Source: Lysobacter sp. Root690
Lineage (GTDB): Bacteria; Pseudomonadota; Gammaproteobacteria; Xanthomonadales; Xanthomonadaceae
Assembly (NCBI RefSeq): GCF_001427785.1
Contig: NZ_LMHM01000001.1
Location: 851,540-915,539, forward strand
Direction of reading: 5' to 3'
DNA: 64,000 nucleotides
The notes under the pieces are model-generated. The model saw only the letters and a list, made by a program, of their open reading frames with translations, was not told the origin of the DNA and did not search any database. The translations under genes were made by a program, and so were the position numbers. Below are positions 16,400 to 25,251 of this stretch, piece by piece; the stretch's first letter is position 1; each line of letters opens with the position of its first letter.

Positions 16400-19300
16400 A
16401 TGAACCAGTCTTCTTCCAATCCCGCCGACATCGTCGCCGGCACCGGCGCCGACACCGTCGTTTCCGACGCGGCGGCCGAGCGTCTGGCGCGACTAAGCCC
16501 GCAACAGCGCGAGCTGCTGTTGCGTCAGCTCGCCGCGCGCAATGCCGCGGCCACGCCGAAGCCCGACGCGGTGACGCGTCGCAGCGTCGCCGGCGTGCCG
16601 TTGCCGTTGTCGCCGGCGCAGCAGCGGATGTGGTTCTTCGAACGGTTCCAGCCGGGCACCGGCGCGTATCACGTCTGCGATCACCTGCGCCTGCGCGGCG
16701 CGCTCGACCTCGCCGCCTTGCGCAACGCGTTCGCGCGGATCGTGCGCCGTCACGACACCTTGCGCACCGGCTTCAGCGAAGTCGCCGGTGAGCCGCGCCA
16801 GACGGTGTTCGACGAAGTAGTTTTCGACATTCCGACCATCGACCTGAGCGGACTGGCGCCGGACCTGCGCGAGCAGGAAATTCAGCGTCTGGTCGACGCC
16901 GAGACCGAGCGTCCTTTCGATCTGGGCAAGCCGCCGCTGATGCGCGCGAGTCTGCTGCGGGTCGATGCGCACGATCACGTGCTGATGGTCGTGCTGCATC
17001 ACATCATTTCCGACGCCTGGTCGATCGGAGTGATCTACGACGAACTCGGCCGCCTGTACACGGCCGGCCTCGACGGCGCCTCGCCCGATGCGCTCGACGC
17101 GGCATTGCCGGAACTACCCGTGCAGTTCGGCGACTGCGTGTTGTGGCAGCGCGAACCGGCGCAGGAACAAAGAGTCGCCGCGCACATGACGTTCTGGCGC
17201 GATGCGCTGGCCGGTCACGCCGGCCTGCTCGATCTGCCCACCGATCTGCCGCGTTCGGCGACCGCGCTCGGCCGCGGGCGCCGGCAATCGCTGCAACTGC
17301 CCAAGGCCTTGGCCGACGGCGTGGCCGAACTCGCGCGGCGCGAAGGCGCGACCTTGTTCATGGCCTTGCTCGCGGCGTTCCAGACCTTGCTCGCGCGTCA
17401 CAGCGGCCAGGACGACATCGTGGTCGGTTCGCCGGTCGCCAATCGCGGCTTGGCCGAATCGACGCCGTTAATCGGCCTGTTCGTCAACACCGTGGCGCTG
17501 CGCGGCGATCTCAGCGGCGATCCGTCGTTCCGCCAGTTGCTGGCGCGCACGCGTTCGCACTGCCTGGATGCGTTCGAACACGTGCAGGCGCCGCTCGAAC
17601 GCGTGGTCGATCAACTGCGGATCGAGCGCGTGCCCGGCCGCACGCCGCTGTTCCAGACCATGTTCGTCTTGCAGAACGCGGTCGGCGCGCCGTTGACCCT
17701 GCCCGGCCTGGAGCTGGACTGGATCAATCCACAGACCCAGGCCGCGCGCTTCGAACTCACCTTGTCGCTGGCCGCCGGATCCGACGGCATCAACGGCGTG
17801 CTCGACTACGACATCGACTTGTTCGACGCCGGCACCGCCGAGCGTCTGCTGCGCCAGTTCGAACATCTGCTCGGCGATGCGGTCGCGCATCCCGATCGGC
17901 CGCTGTCGCAGCTCGCGCTGCTTGACGAGGCTGATCGCAGCGCATTGCTGCATTTGGGTCACGGAGGCGACGCCGAACTCGATGACGCGAACGAGCATTT
18001 GTACGCGATGTTCGCGCAACAGGCCGCGCGCACGCCCGATGCGGTTGCCTTGATCGAACCGGGCCGCGAACTAACCTATCGCGAGCTGCTGCAACGCGCC
18101 AACGGCCTCGGCCTCGCCTTGCAGGCGCTCGGCGTCGGCGCGGAATCGCGGGTCGGCGTGCTGACCGATCGCTCGATCGAAGCGCTGGTCGCGGTGCTCG
18201 GCGTGCTCGCCGCGGGCGCGGCTTATCTGCCGCTGGACCCGGCGCATCCGGACGAACGCCTGCATTTCCTGCTCGACGACACCGCCGCGCTGGCGCTGCT
18301 GGCGCCGCCGCAATGGCGCGCGCGCGCCGAGGCCTTGAACCTGCGCGTGCCGGTGCTGATCAGCGATGAAGTCGCCGCATCGGCCAGCGCGCCCGTGGTC
18401 GAATTCGCGCCCGAGCACGCCGCCTACGTCATCTACACCTCCGGTTCGACCGGCCAGCCCAAGGGCGTGGTGATCGAACACCGCGGCGCGGCCAACCTGA
18501 CTCGCGGCTTCATGGCGCGGCACGATTTCCGCGATCAGCGCCTGCTGATGATCCCGCCGCTGGTGTTCGACGCTTCGGTCGGCGATGTGTTCCCGGCGCT
18601 GGCGAGCGGTTCGGCGCTGGTGCTGCATCCCAACCCGACCGAGCTGGGTCCGTTCGAACTCGAAGCGTTCTGCCGCGAGCACCGGATCAGCGCGATCGAC
18701 GCGCCGGCCGCGCTGTGGCGGCGCTGGAGCGAAGGCTGGTCGACGATCGTGCGCAGCGAACCGCTGTTGCCGCATCTGCGCCTGATGATGATCGGCGGCG
18801 AGAGCGTCGCGGTCGAACAGGTGCGCCGTTTCGCCCAGATCACCGACGGGCGGGTCGCGCTGAGCAATCACTACGGCCCGACCGAGACCTCGGTGTGCGC
18901 GGCCATGCTCAGCACGGTCGATGCCAGCGAGTACCTAACTCGCGAGTTGCCGATCGGCCGGCCGTTGCCGGGCGTGCGACTGTACGTGCTCGATCCGCAC
19001 GGCGCATTGGCGCCGCGCGGCGTGGTCGGCGAGCTGTGCATCGGCGGCCTCGGCGTCGCGCGCGGCTATCTCAATCAACCTGAGCTCAGCGCGGCGAGTT
19101 TTCCGCCCGATCCGTTCGCGGCCGATGGCCGGCTGTACCGCACCGGCGATCTGGCCCGCTGGAACAGCGACGGCAGTCTGCAGTTCCTCGGCCGCCGCGA
19201 TCATCAGATCAAGCTGCGCGGCTTCCGCATCGAACTGGGCGAGATCGAAACCGCGCTGGAATCGCATGCGCAGGTCGAAGCCGCGGTGGTGCTGCTGCGC

Positions 19301-20971
19301 GAGGACCGGCCCGGCGACAAGCGTCTGGTCGCCTATGTCGTCGCCGACGAAGCCAGCGGGCCGAATCAGTGGCGCGAGCATCTCGCCCGCAGTCTGCCCG
19401 AAGCGCTGCTGCCGTCGGCGTATGTGCGTCTGCCGGCGATGCCGCTCAATCGCAACGGCAAGGTCGATCGCAAGGCGCTGCCCGAACCCAGCGCCGAATT
19501 GCTGGTCGAACGCACCCTGATCGAAGCGCAGACCGACACCGAACGCGCCGTGCTCGCGGTGTGGCGCGAGGTGCTCGGCCGCGAGGAGATCAGCGCCGAC
19601 GACGATTTCTTCTCGATCGGCGGCGATTCGCTGATGACCCTGCCGCTGGTGTTCAAGCTGCATGCCGCGCTCGGCGTGGAGCTGCCGCTGGCCTCGGTGT
19701 TCGCCGCGCCGACCCTGGCCGCGCAGGCGCGTCGCATCGACGAGCTGCTGTCGGGCGAAGCGGTCGAGGAATTCGATCTGGCCGCGCAGGTCCAGCTCGC
19801 CGACGATATTCACCCGCGCAGCGCCGCGTTGCCGGCGGTCTCGCGCGCCAATCCGCGTTCGGCCTTCATCACCGGCGCCACCGGTTTCCTCGGCGCCTAC
19901 ATGGTGCGCGAGTTGCTCGACGTGACCAGCGCCGAAGTCGTGTGCCTGGTGCGCGCCGCGGACGCCGACGAAGGTCTGGCCCGGATCCGCGCCAACCTGC
20001 ACGGCTACGGCCTGTGGCGCAGCGGCGACGAAGCGCGTCTGGCGATCGTGCTCGGCGACCTCGCCCAGCCGCGCCTGGGCCTGGACGAAGCCGCGTTCGA
20101 CGCGCTCGCGCAACGCGCCGAAGTGATCTTCCACAACGGCGGCCAGGTCAACTTCCTCGCGCCGTATCAGCATCTGGAAGCGGCCAATGTCGGCGGCACC
20201 CGCGAAGTGTTGCGGTTGGCGACCTTGCACCGGATCAAGCCGGTGCATCTGGTCTCCACCCTCGGCGTGTGCCTGACCGCGTCGAACCTCGATCGCACCG
20301 TGTTCGAATCCGATCCGCCGCCGAGCGCCGACGAACAATACGGCGGCTACAACCAGAGCAAGTGGGTCGGCGAACAACTGGCCCTGGTCGCGCGCGAACG
20401 CGGCCTGCCGGTGGCGATCTATCGGCCGGCGCGGATCACCGGCGACAGCCACACCGGCGCCAGCAACCTCGGCGATTACTTCAACGCCTGGCTCAAGGGC
20501 TGCGTGCAGATGGGCCGCGCGCCGCATCTGCCCAACGAAGCCTTCGACATGGCCCCGGTCGACTACGTCGGCCGCTCGATCGTGCGCATCGCGCTCGGCG
20601 CGGGCGACGCCAACGGCAACTTCCATTTCTATAACCGCCGCCGCCTGCCGATCCCGACCGCGGTCGCGACCCTGCGCGAAGCCGGCTTGGCGCTGGAAGA
20701 AATCGACTACTTCGAATGGCGGCGCGAATTGCTGGCGAACGCGGCCGTCTCGCGCGACAACGCGCTGGCGCCATTCGCCGGCCTGTTCCCGTCCAACCCC
20801 GATCCGCGCGAACCCAGCTTCGATTGCAGCGCGACCACCCGCGCGGTCGAACCGCTCGGCTTGATCTGTCCGCCGGCCGACGCCGCCTTGCTGCGCCTGT
20901 ACGTGCGCTTCCTGCAATCGCGCGATTTCTTTCCCGCGAATACTCGTGCGGCGGCCGAGGTGAGCGCATGA
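16400..20971 (+). CDS. NRPS module 3 with terminal thioester reductase: C-A-T-R
   Basis: 1523 residues; the ATG at 16400 is preceded by AAGGAC, and earlier in-frame starts lie inside module 2. The order is a docking-like helix at about 28-48, a C domain (about 65-500), an A domain (about 535-1000; YTSGSTGQPKG near 678), a T domain with IGGDSLM (Ser1077), and a terminal reductase from about 1150. The C-domain motif is HHIISDAWS (His200-His201), with Ala replacing the usual Gly. The A-domain code reads DAGDMGHVCK, unassigned. The reductase has the NADPH-binding GATGFLG and catalytic Tyr1317-x3-Lys1321 in YNQSK, as in NRPS/CAR-type R domains, which release the chain as an aldehyde or, after a second reduction, an alcohol. 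No thioesterase is present. Confidence 0.93.
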   Translation: MNQSSSNPADIVAGTGADTVVSDAAAERLARLSPQQRELLLRQLAARNAAATPKPDAVTRRSVAGVPLPLSPAQQRMWFFERFQPGTGAYHVCDHLRLRGALDLAALRNAFARIVRRHDTLRTGFSEVAGEPRQTVFDEVVFDIPTIDLSGLAPDLREQEIQRLVDAETERPFDLGKPPLMRASLLRVDAHDHVLMVVLHHIISDAWSIGVIYDELGRLYTAGLDGASPDALDAALPELPVQFGDCVLWQREPAQEQRVAAHMTFWRDALAGHAGLLDLPTDLPRSATALGRGRRQSLQLPKALADGVAELARREGATLFMALLAAFQTLLARHSGQDDIVVGSPVANRGLAESTPLIGLFVNTVALRGDLSGDPSFRQLLARTRSHCLDAFEHVQAPLERVVDQLRIERVPGRTPLFQTMFVLQNAVGAPLTLPGLELDWINPQTQAARFELTLSLAAGSDGINGVLDYDIDLFDAGTAERLLRQFEHLLGDAVAHPDRPLSQLALLDEADRSALLHLGHGGDAELDDANEHLYAMFAQQAARTPDAVALIEPGRELTYRELLQRANGLGLALQALGVGAESRVGVLTDRSIEALVAVLGVLAAGAAYLPLDPAHPDERLHFLLDDTAALALLAPPQWRARAEALNLRVPVLISDEVAASASAPVVEFAPEHAAYVIYTSGSTGQPKGVVIEHRGAANLTRGFMARHDFRDQRLLMIPPLVFDASVGDVFPALASGSALVLHPNPTELGPFELEAFCREHRISAIDAPAALWRRWSEGWSTIVRSEPLLPHLRLMMIGGESVAVEQVRRFAQITDGRVALSNHYGPTETSVCAAMLSTVDASEYLTRELPIGRPLPGVRLYVLDPHGALAPRGVVGELCIGGLGVARGYLNQPELSAASFPPDPFAADGRLYRTGDLARWNSDGSLQFLGRRDHQIKLRGFRIELGEIETALESHAQVEAAVVLLREDRPGDKRLVAYVVADEASGPNQWREHLARSLPEALLPSAYVRLPAMPLNRNGKVDRKALPEPSAELLVERTLIEAQTDTERAVLAVWREVLGREEISADDDFFSIGGDSLMTLPLVFKLHAALGVELPLASVFAAPTLAAQARRIDELLSGEAVEEFDLAAQVQLADDIHPRSAALPAVSRANPRSAFITGATGFLGAYMVRELLDVTSAEVVCLVRAADADEGLARIRANLHGYGLWRSGDEARLAIVLGDLAQPRLGLDEAAFDALAQRAEVIFHNGGQVNFLAPYQHLEAANVGGTREVLRLATLHRIKPVHLVSTLGVCLTASNLDRTVFESDPPPSADEQYGGYNQSKWVGEQLALVARERGLPVAIYRPARITGDSHTGASNLGDYFNAWLKGCVQMGRAPHLPNEAFDMAPVDYVGRSIVRIALGAGDANGNFHFYNRRRLPIPTAVATLREAGLALEEIDYFEWRRELLANAAVSRDNALAPFAGLFPSNPDPREPSFDCSATTRAVEPLGLICPPADAALLRLYVRFLQSRDFFPANTRAAAEVSA

Positions 20972-22311
20972 ATCCGTGGGCGGGCCTGCGCAATTTCCTG
21001 CTGATCTGGTTCGGCCAACTGGTCTCCGGCGTCGGTTCGCGCCTGACCGCGTTCGCGCTGGGGGTGTGGGTGTTGCAAAGCACCGGCTCGACCACGCGCT
21101 TCGCGATGGTGTTCGTGGCGATGGCGGTGCCGTCGCTGCTGATCTCGCCGATCGCCGGCGCGTTGGTCGATCGCTGGGACCGGCGCCGTACCATGATCGT
21201 GTGCGAGGCGATCTCGGCCACGACCATGCTGGTGATGGCGGGTCTGCTCGCGAGCGGCCATCTGGCGATGTGGCATATCTACGCCGGCGTCGGCATCACC
21301 GCGCTGGCCAATGCGTTCCTGCAACCGGCCTATGCGGCGAGCATTCCGCTGCTGGCCACCTCCGATCAGCTGACCCGGGTCAACGGCCTGGTCCAGACCG
21401 GTTTCGCGATCGCCCAGGTCGGCGGCCCGCTGCTGGCCGGCATCCTGGTCAGCACGATCTCGATGCAGGGCGTGTTGATCGTCGACGCGCTGACCTTCGT
21501 GACCGGTCTGCTGGCGCTGGTGTGGGCGCGGATACCGCGGCCGCAGCGCAGCTCCGACGACGAGGAACGCGGCCTGTGGCACGAAGCGGCGACCGGCTTC
21601 GCCTACGTGCGCGATCGCCGCGGCCTGTTCGGCCTGCTGATCGTGTTCGGCCTGAGCAACTTCATGTTCGGCATCGCCAGCATCGCGATCACGCCGCTGA
21701 TTCTGTCGTTGGCCGATCCGGCATTGCTCGGCATGCAGATGGCGATCGGCGGCGTCGGCCTGTTGCTCGGCGGCGTGGCGATGACCACCTGGGGCGGACC
21801 GCGCCGGCGCGTGGTCGGCGTGCTCGGTTTCTCGATGCTGGCCGGCCTGTTCCTGGCCGCGCACGGGCTGCGCCCGTCGTTCGCTTTGGTGGTGGTGGCC
21901 GGGTTCCTGTTTTTCCTCAGCGTTCCGATCATCAACGCCAGCAACGCCACGCTGTGGCAGAGCAAGGTGCCGGCCGATCTGCAGGGCCGCTGCTTCGCGA
22001 TCCAGCGCGTGCTCGCCGAAGCGGCGATGCCGCTGGCGTTCTGCCTGGCCGGACCGTTGGCCGAGCACGTGTTCGAACCGTTGATGGCCATCGACGGTCC
22101 GCTCGCCGGTTCGATCGGTCTGTTGATCGGCACCGGTCCCGGCCGCGGCCTGAGCCTGATGTTCATCGTGCTGGGCTTGTCGATGGTGGCGATCGCCGCG
22201 GTCGCCTGGTCGGTGCGTTCCATTCGCGAAGTCGAAGAGCAGTTGCCCGACGCGCCGGTCGCGGTCGAGCACGGCGAGATCGACGAGACCCCAATCAAAT
22301 GCGTGGCCTGA
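20968..22311 (+). CDS. MFS exporter of the EntS-like family
   Basis: A 447-residue inner-membrane protein with about twelve hydrophobic segments. The opening (FLLIWFGQLVSGVGSRLTAF) and the A-loop motif GALVDRWDRRRTMI are typical of the MFS_3/EntS group that exports siderophores and other NRPS products. Its ATG overlaps the stop of the reductase-terminated NRPS by ATGA, so it is made together with the synthetases and most likely exports their product. The C-terminal tail after about residue 425 is cytoplasmic and acidic. Confidence 0.88.
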   Translation: MNPWAGLRNFLLIWFGQLVSGVGSRLTAFALGVWVLQSTGSTTRFAMVFVAMAVPSLLISPIAGALVDRWDRRRTMIVCEAISATTMLVMAGLLASGHLAMWHIYAGVGITALANAFLQPAYAASIPLLATSDQLTRVNGLVQTGFAIAQVGGPLLAGILVSTISMQGVLIVDALTFVTGLLALVWARIPRPQRSSDDEERGLWHEAATGFAYVRDRRGLFGLLIVFGLSNFMFGIASIAITPLILSLADPALLGMQMAIGGVGLLLGGVAMTTWGGPRRRVVGVLGFSMLAGLFLAAHGLRPSFALVVVAGFLFFLSVPIINASNATLWQSKVPADLQGRCFAIQRVLAEAAMPLAFCLAGPLAEHVFEPLMAIDGPLAGSIGLLIGTGPGRGLSLMFIVLGLSMVAIAAVAWSVRSIREVEEQLPDAPVAVEHGEIDETPIKCVA

Positions 22312-22340
22312 GTCGCTCAGGCATCAACAAGGAGTCGTTC

Positions 22341-22451
22341 ATGCAAGACCCACTCATCGATCCAGGGCCGTATCGCGCGGTACGCGACCGTCGCGACCGA
22401 AGCTGTACACCGCCGCTCGACGACGCGTTCGCCGGCGGCGAACGCGGGTAA
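22341..22451 (+). CDS. Possible 36-residue peptide in the NRPS operon
   Basis: A 37-codon frame (ATG at 22341, TAA at 22449-22451) lies 29 bp after the exporter. It is preceded by a strong AAGGAG Shine-Dalgarno seven bases upstream of the ATG, one of the best in the cluster. The peptide is polar, with a basic middle (RAVRDRRDRSC), a single Cys, and a C-terminus ending DDAFAGGERG. It is not an MbtH protein, which would be about 70 residues with NxExxSLWP. It could be a leader, a small accessory peptide or chance. The ribosome-binding site and operon position support it; nothing else does. Confidence 0.45.
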   Translation: MQDPLIDPGPYRAVRDRRDRSCTPPLDDAFAGGERG

Positions 22452-22557
22452 GGATTCAAACGCAGTGCCTCGCCGATGCCGGCGAGTTATGGACGGACTC
22501 GCGCACGCGCATACACCGCGGCACGGTCTGAGCTAAGCCAAGTGATGCAGGGATGAA

Positions 22558-23379
22558 ATGGCAATGACCCCAGACAACGACTCGACTTCGGTCATCGACT
22601 CCGACCGCCTGCTGATGCAGGGACAGGCTTTCGTCGAGAGCCCGATCGCCGCGGTGCGCGGCAAACTGCTGCAGGCCTCCGTGGTCGAACGCGAACAGGA
22701 CCCGAGCGCTCCGCTGCCGCAGACCGTGGCGTGGATCCGCACCTTCCTCGCCCGTCCGCACCCGGACGTGGGCCGGCCGGGACCGGTGTGTCCGTTCACG
22801 CCGACCGCGCTCGCGCTCGACACGATCTGGCTGGCGGAAATCCACGACCGCGATGTCAGCGTCGACAGGATTACCCAATTGATCGGGGAATACCGCGACC
22901 TGTTCGCCGAAATCGAACCGCGCACCGGTCAGGTGGCGATCAACAAGACCGTGCTGATCGTGTTCCCGCATCTGGGCGACGAAGCGGCGGCGTTCATCGA
23001 CGAAGTGCAGCAGCAGTTGAAGCCAAGCTTCGTCGACCTGGGCCTGATGCTCGGCGAGTTCCATGCGACCAACGAAAGCCCCGGCTTGCGCAATCCGGAC
23101 TTCCGCCCGCTGCGCAGCCCGGTGCCGATGCTCGCGATCCGGCACATGGTCGAAACAGACCTGCCGTTCCTGCGCCGCTCGCTGGATACGCCGCAGGTGC
23201 GCGGCCAGTACCTGCGTTCCTACCTGCGCCGACTCGGCCCGACGGTGCGGCGCAACTACTTCGAGCAAGCGGTCACCGCGCTGGTCGATGCGGAACTGGA
23301 AGTGCGCGCGCTGAAGCGGTCCAAGGCGGACAAGACCGCCGACAAAGCCGCCAAGACCGACAAAGCGGCGCGCGCCTGA
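22558..23379 (+). CDS. Uncharacterised cluster protein with Lys-rich tail
   Basis: A 273-residue soluble protein that I do not recognise with confidence. It has a strongly patterned core: RPGPVCPFTP (about 78-86), INKTVLIVFPHL, GLMLGEFHATNE and FRPLRSPVPMLAIRHMVETDLPFL. The invariant-looking Cys and His in CPF and GEFH suggest a metal, haem or catalytic site. It may belong to a DUF family seen in biosynthetic clusters (DUF6875 comes to mind, unverified). It is about the size of tryptophan 2,3-dioxygenase but lacks that enzyme's haem-pocket motifs. The last 25 residues alternate Lys, Asp and Ala (KADKTADKAAKTDK). It lies 40 bp before the kynurenine monooxygenase gene, so a joint tailoring role is plausible. 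Confidence 0.7.
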   Translation: MAMTPDNDSTSVIDSDRLLMQGQAFVESPIAAVRGKLLQASVVEREQDPSAPLPQTVAWIRTFLARPHPDVGRPGPVCPFTPTALALDTIWLAEIHDRDVSVDRITQLIGEYRDLFAEIEPRTGQVAINKTVLIVFPHLGDEAAAFIDEVQQQLKPSFVDLGLMLGEFHATNESPGLRNPDFRPLRSPVPMLAIRHMVETDLPFLRRSLDTPQVRGQYLRSYLRRLGPTVRRNYFEQAVTALVDAELEVRALKRSKADKTADKAAKTDKAARA

Positions 23380-23419
23380 GCCGCCGCCGATACCTTCGAA
23401 TGTACGGATACTCACTTCG

Positions 23420-24763
23420 ATGACTGAGCAAGACATCAACGCCGGCGGACGCGTGGCGATCGTCGGCGGCGGCCTGGCCGGTTCGCTGCTGGCCTTGTCG
23501 CTGGCGCGCCAGGGCGTGGGCGTGGACGTGTACGAACGGCGCCCGGACCCGCGCGTCGGCCTGAGCGAGGGCGGACGCTCGATCAACCTGGGCCTGTCCA
23601 AGCGCGGCATCCAGGCGCTGACCGAGGTCGGCCTGATCGACCAGGTGATGCCGCTGTCGGTGGTGATGGGCGGCCGCGTGATCCACGCGCCCGACGGCAG
23701 CACCCGCTTCCAGCCCTACGGCAAGGACCGCGGCGAAGTGCTGCACTCGATCGACCGCAACGAACTCAACCGGCTGCTGCTCGATCACGCCCAGCGCCAT
23801 CCGCAGGTGCGCCTGCATTTCAACCATCGCCTGGACCGGATCGACAAGGCCCGGCGTGAACTGGAATTCGATCACGACGGCGAGAAAGTACGCGCGCAGC
23901 CGGCCTGGGTGGTCGGCGCCGACGGCGCGTTCTCGCGCGCGCGCCAGGAAATGCAGCGCGGCGAACGCGCCGACTACCACCAGGAATACCTGGAATGGGG
24001 TTACAAGGAACTGAGTCTGGCGGCGCTGCCCGGCGGCGGCTCGCAGATCGAACTCGAAGCGCTGCACGTGTGGCCGCGCGTGCATTGCTTCTTCGTCTCG
24101 CATCCCAATCGCGACGGCTCGCATACGCTGACTTTGTTCCTGCCGCATGAAGGCCCCGATAGCTTCGCCACCACGCGCAGTCCGGATGAAGTGCGCGCGT
24201 TGTTTGGCAAGTACTTCCCCGACTTGATCCCGCTGCTTCCTAACTTGGTCGACGACTGGGTCAGTCATCCGACCGGTTCGCTGATCACCACCCGCACCGC
24301 GCCGTGGAGCATGGACGAGTGGATCGTGCTGGTCGGCGACGCCTGCCACGCGGTGTATCCGTTCTACGGCCAGGGCATGAACTCGGCGTTCGAGGATTGC
24401 TCGGCGCTGATGGCCGCGTTCGCCGCGCATCCGCGCGACCGCCGCGCCGCCTTCATCGCTTACGAGCAATCGCGGCGGCCGCACACCGATACCCTGGCCG
24501 AGCTGTCGAAGGCCAATTTCATCGAGCTCAAGCAGAAGGTGCAGTCGTTCTGGTTCCTCGCGCGCAAGCGCGTCGACGCCGCGCTGAACCGCGTGCTGCC
24601 CAAGACCTGGCTACCGCTGTACACCATGATCGCGCACACCACCATGCCGTACGGCGACGCGCTCAAGCGCTCGCGGCAGCAGGAGAAGATCCTGCTCGGC
24701 GCGGTCTCGGCGTTGGCGCTGGTGGTGGTCGGCGCGGGCGTGTGGGTGGGCCGGCTGCTCTGA
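23420..24763 (+). CDS. kmo: Kynurenine 3-monooxygenase-like flavoprotein
   Basis: 447 residues. An FAD Rossmann motif (VGGGLAGSLLALSLARQG) lies at about 15-32. The family signature GRSINLGLSKRG is at about 54, and the second FAD motif GDACHAVYPFYGQGMNSAF at about 310. A C-terminal hydrophobic helix at about 425-445 acts as a membrane anchor, also as in kynurenine 3-monooxygenases. The reaction is NADPH- and O2-dependent 3-hydroxylation of L-kynurenine. None of the other NAD-pathway genes (kynureninase, 3-hydroxyanthranilate dioxygenase) is adjacent; instead it follows an NRPS operon in the same direction. It may therefore hydroxylate kynurenine or a related aryl substrate for the peptide. A displaced housekeeping copy is the alternative. 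Confidence 0.88.
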   Translation: MTEQDINAGGRVAIVGGGLAGSLLALSLARQGVGVDVYERRPDPRVGLSEGGRSINLGLSKRGIQALTEVGLIDQVMPLSVVMGGRVIHAPDGSTRFQPYGKDRGEVLHSIDRNELNRLLLDHAQRHPQVRLHFNHRLDRIDKARRELEFDHDGEKVRAQPAWVVGADGAFSRARQEMQRGERADYHQEYLEWGYKELSLAALPGGGSQIELEALHVWPRVHCFFVSHPNRDGSHTLTLFLPHEGPDSFATTRSPDEVRALFGKYFPDLIPLLPNLVDDWVSHPTGSLITTRTAPWSMDEWIVLVGDACHAVYPFYGQGMNSAFEDCSALMAAFAAHPRDRRAAFIAYEQSRRPHTDTLAELSKANFIELKQKVQSFWFLARKRVDAALNRVLPKTWLPLYTMIAHTTMPYGDALKRSRQQEKILLGAVSALALVVVGAGVWVGRLL

Positions 24764-24840
24764 GTCCGGTCCGGCGGTGAGCCGCTTGCAGCAGGCGGAT
24801 TTCATCGGATCGACACGATCTTGCGATAAGGATATCGGCA

Positions 24841-25187
24841 TGAACGAGAACTCTGCGACCCAAGCCAGCCTGCCCCCAGCCGCCCTGACCGACGTCGGGG
24901 CCATCGAAATCGGTGTGAGCCAGGATGGGCTCGCCCGCTGCGGCGAGCGCGAACTGGGGCTGTTGCGCGCATTGCACGGCTCGCGCGACGACGCGGCAAT
25001 CCGGATGCCGTCCCATGGCGGCCCCGGCCTGGGCGGCGGATTGAGCCCCGATGAGCAGGCGCTGCTGCTGGCCGCGTTCGGCATCGATGCGCGCACCCGC
25101 CCCTTGAGCCTGCTCGCGGTCGATTTCATCCGCACCCGCCGGCGTCTGCGCGACGCGCGGCCGCGGATCGCCGACGCGACCTGCTGA
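24841..25187 (+). CDS. Small protein of unknown function at the end of the NRPS operon
   Basis: 115 residues from the ATG at 24841, preceded by AAGGAT. No family is recognised. The N-terminal half is Ala/Gly/Ser-rich with a glycine cluster (GGPGLGGGLSPDEQ). The C-terminal half is basic (FIRTRRRLRDARPR). There is no signal peptide or membrane helix. It is in the same direction as the monooxygenase, 77 bp downstream, and appears to be the last gene of the transcription unit. Confidence 0.6.
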
Positions 25188-25251
25188 GTCGGCCGCGGCG
25201 AAGCACGACTACACTGATGGCGTCCAAACCGCCGCCATCGCGTAACGATCG

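Noticed and set aside
22341..22451. MbtH-like protein in the NRPS cluster
   Set aside because: The peptide is 36 residues and lacks the NxExxSLWP motif; no other frame in the cluster fits MbtH.
22558..23379. Tryptophan 2,3-dioxygenase next to the kynurenine monooxygenase
   Set aside because: Size is similar, but the haem-ligand and substrate motifs of that family are not present; CPF and GEFH motifs point elsewhere.
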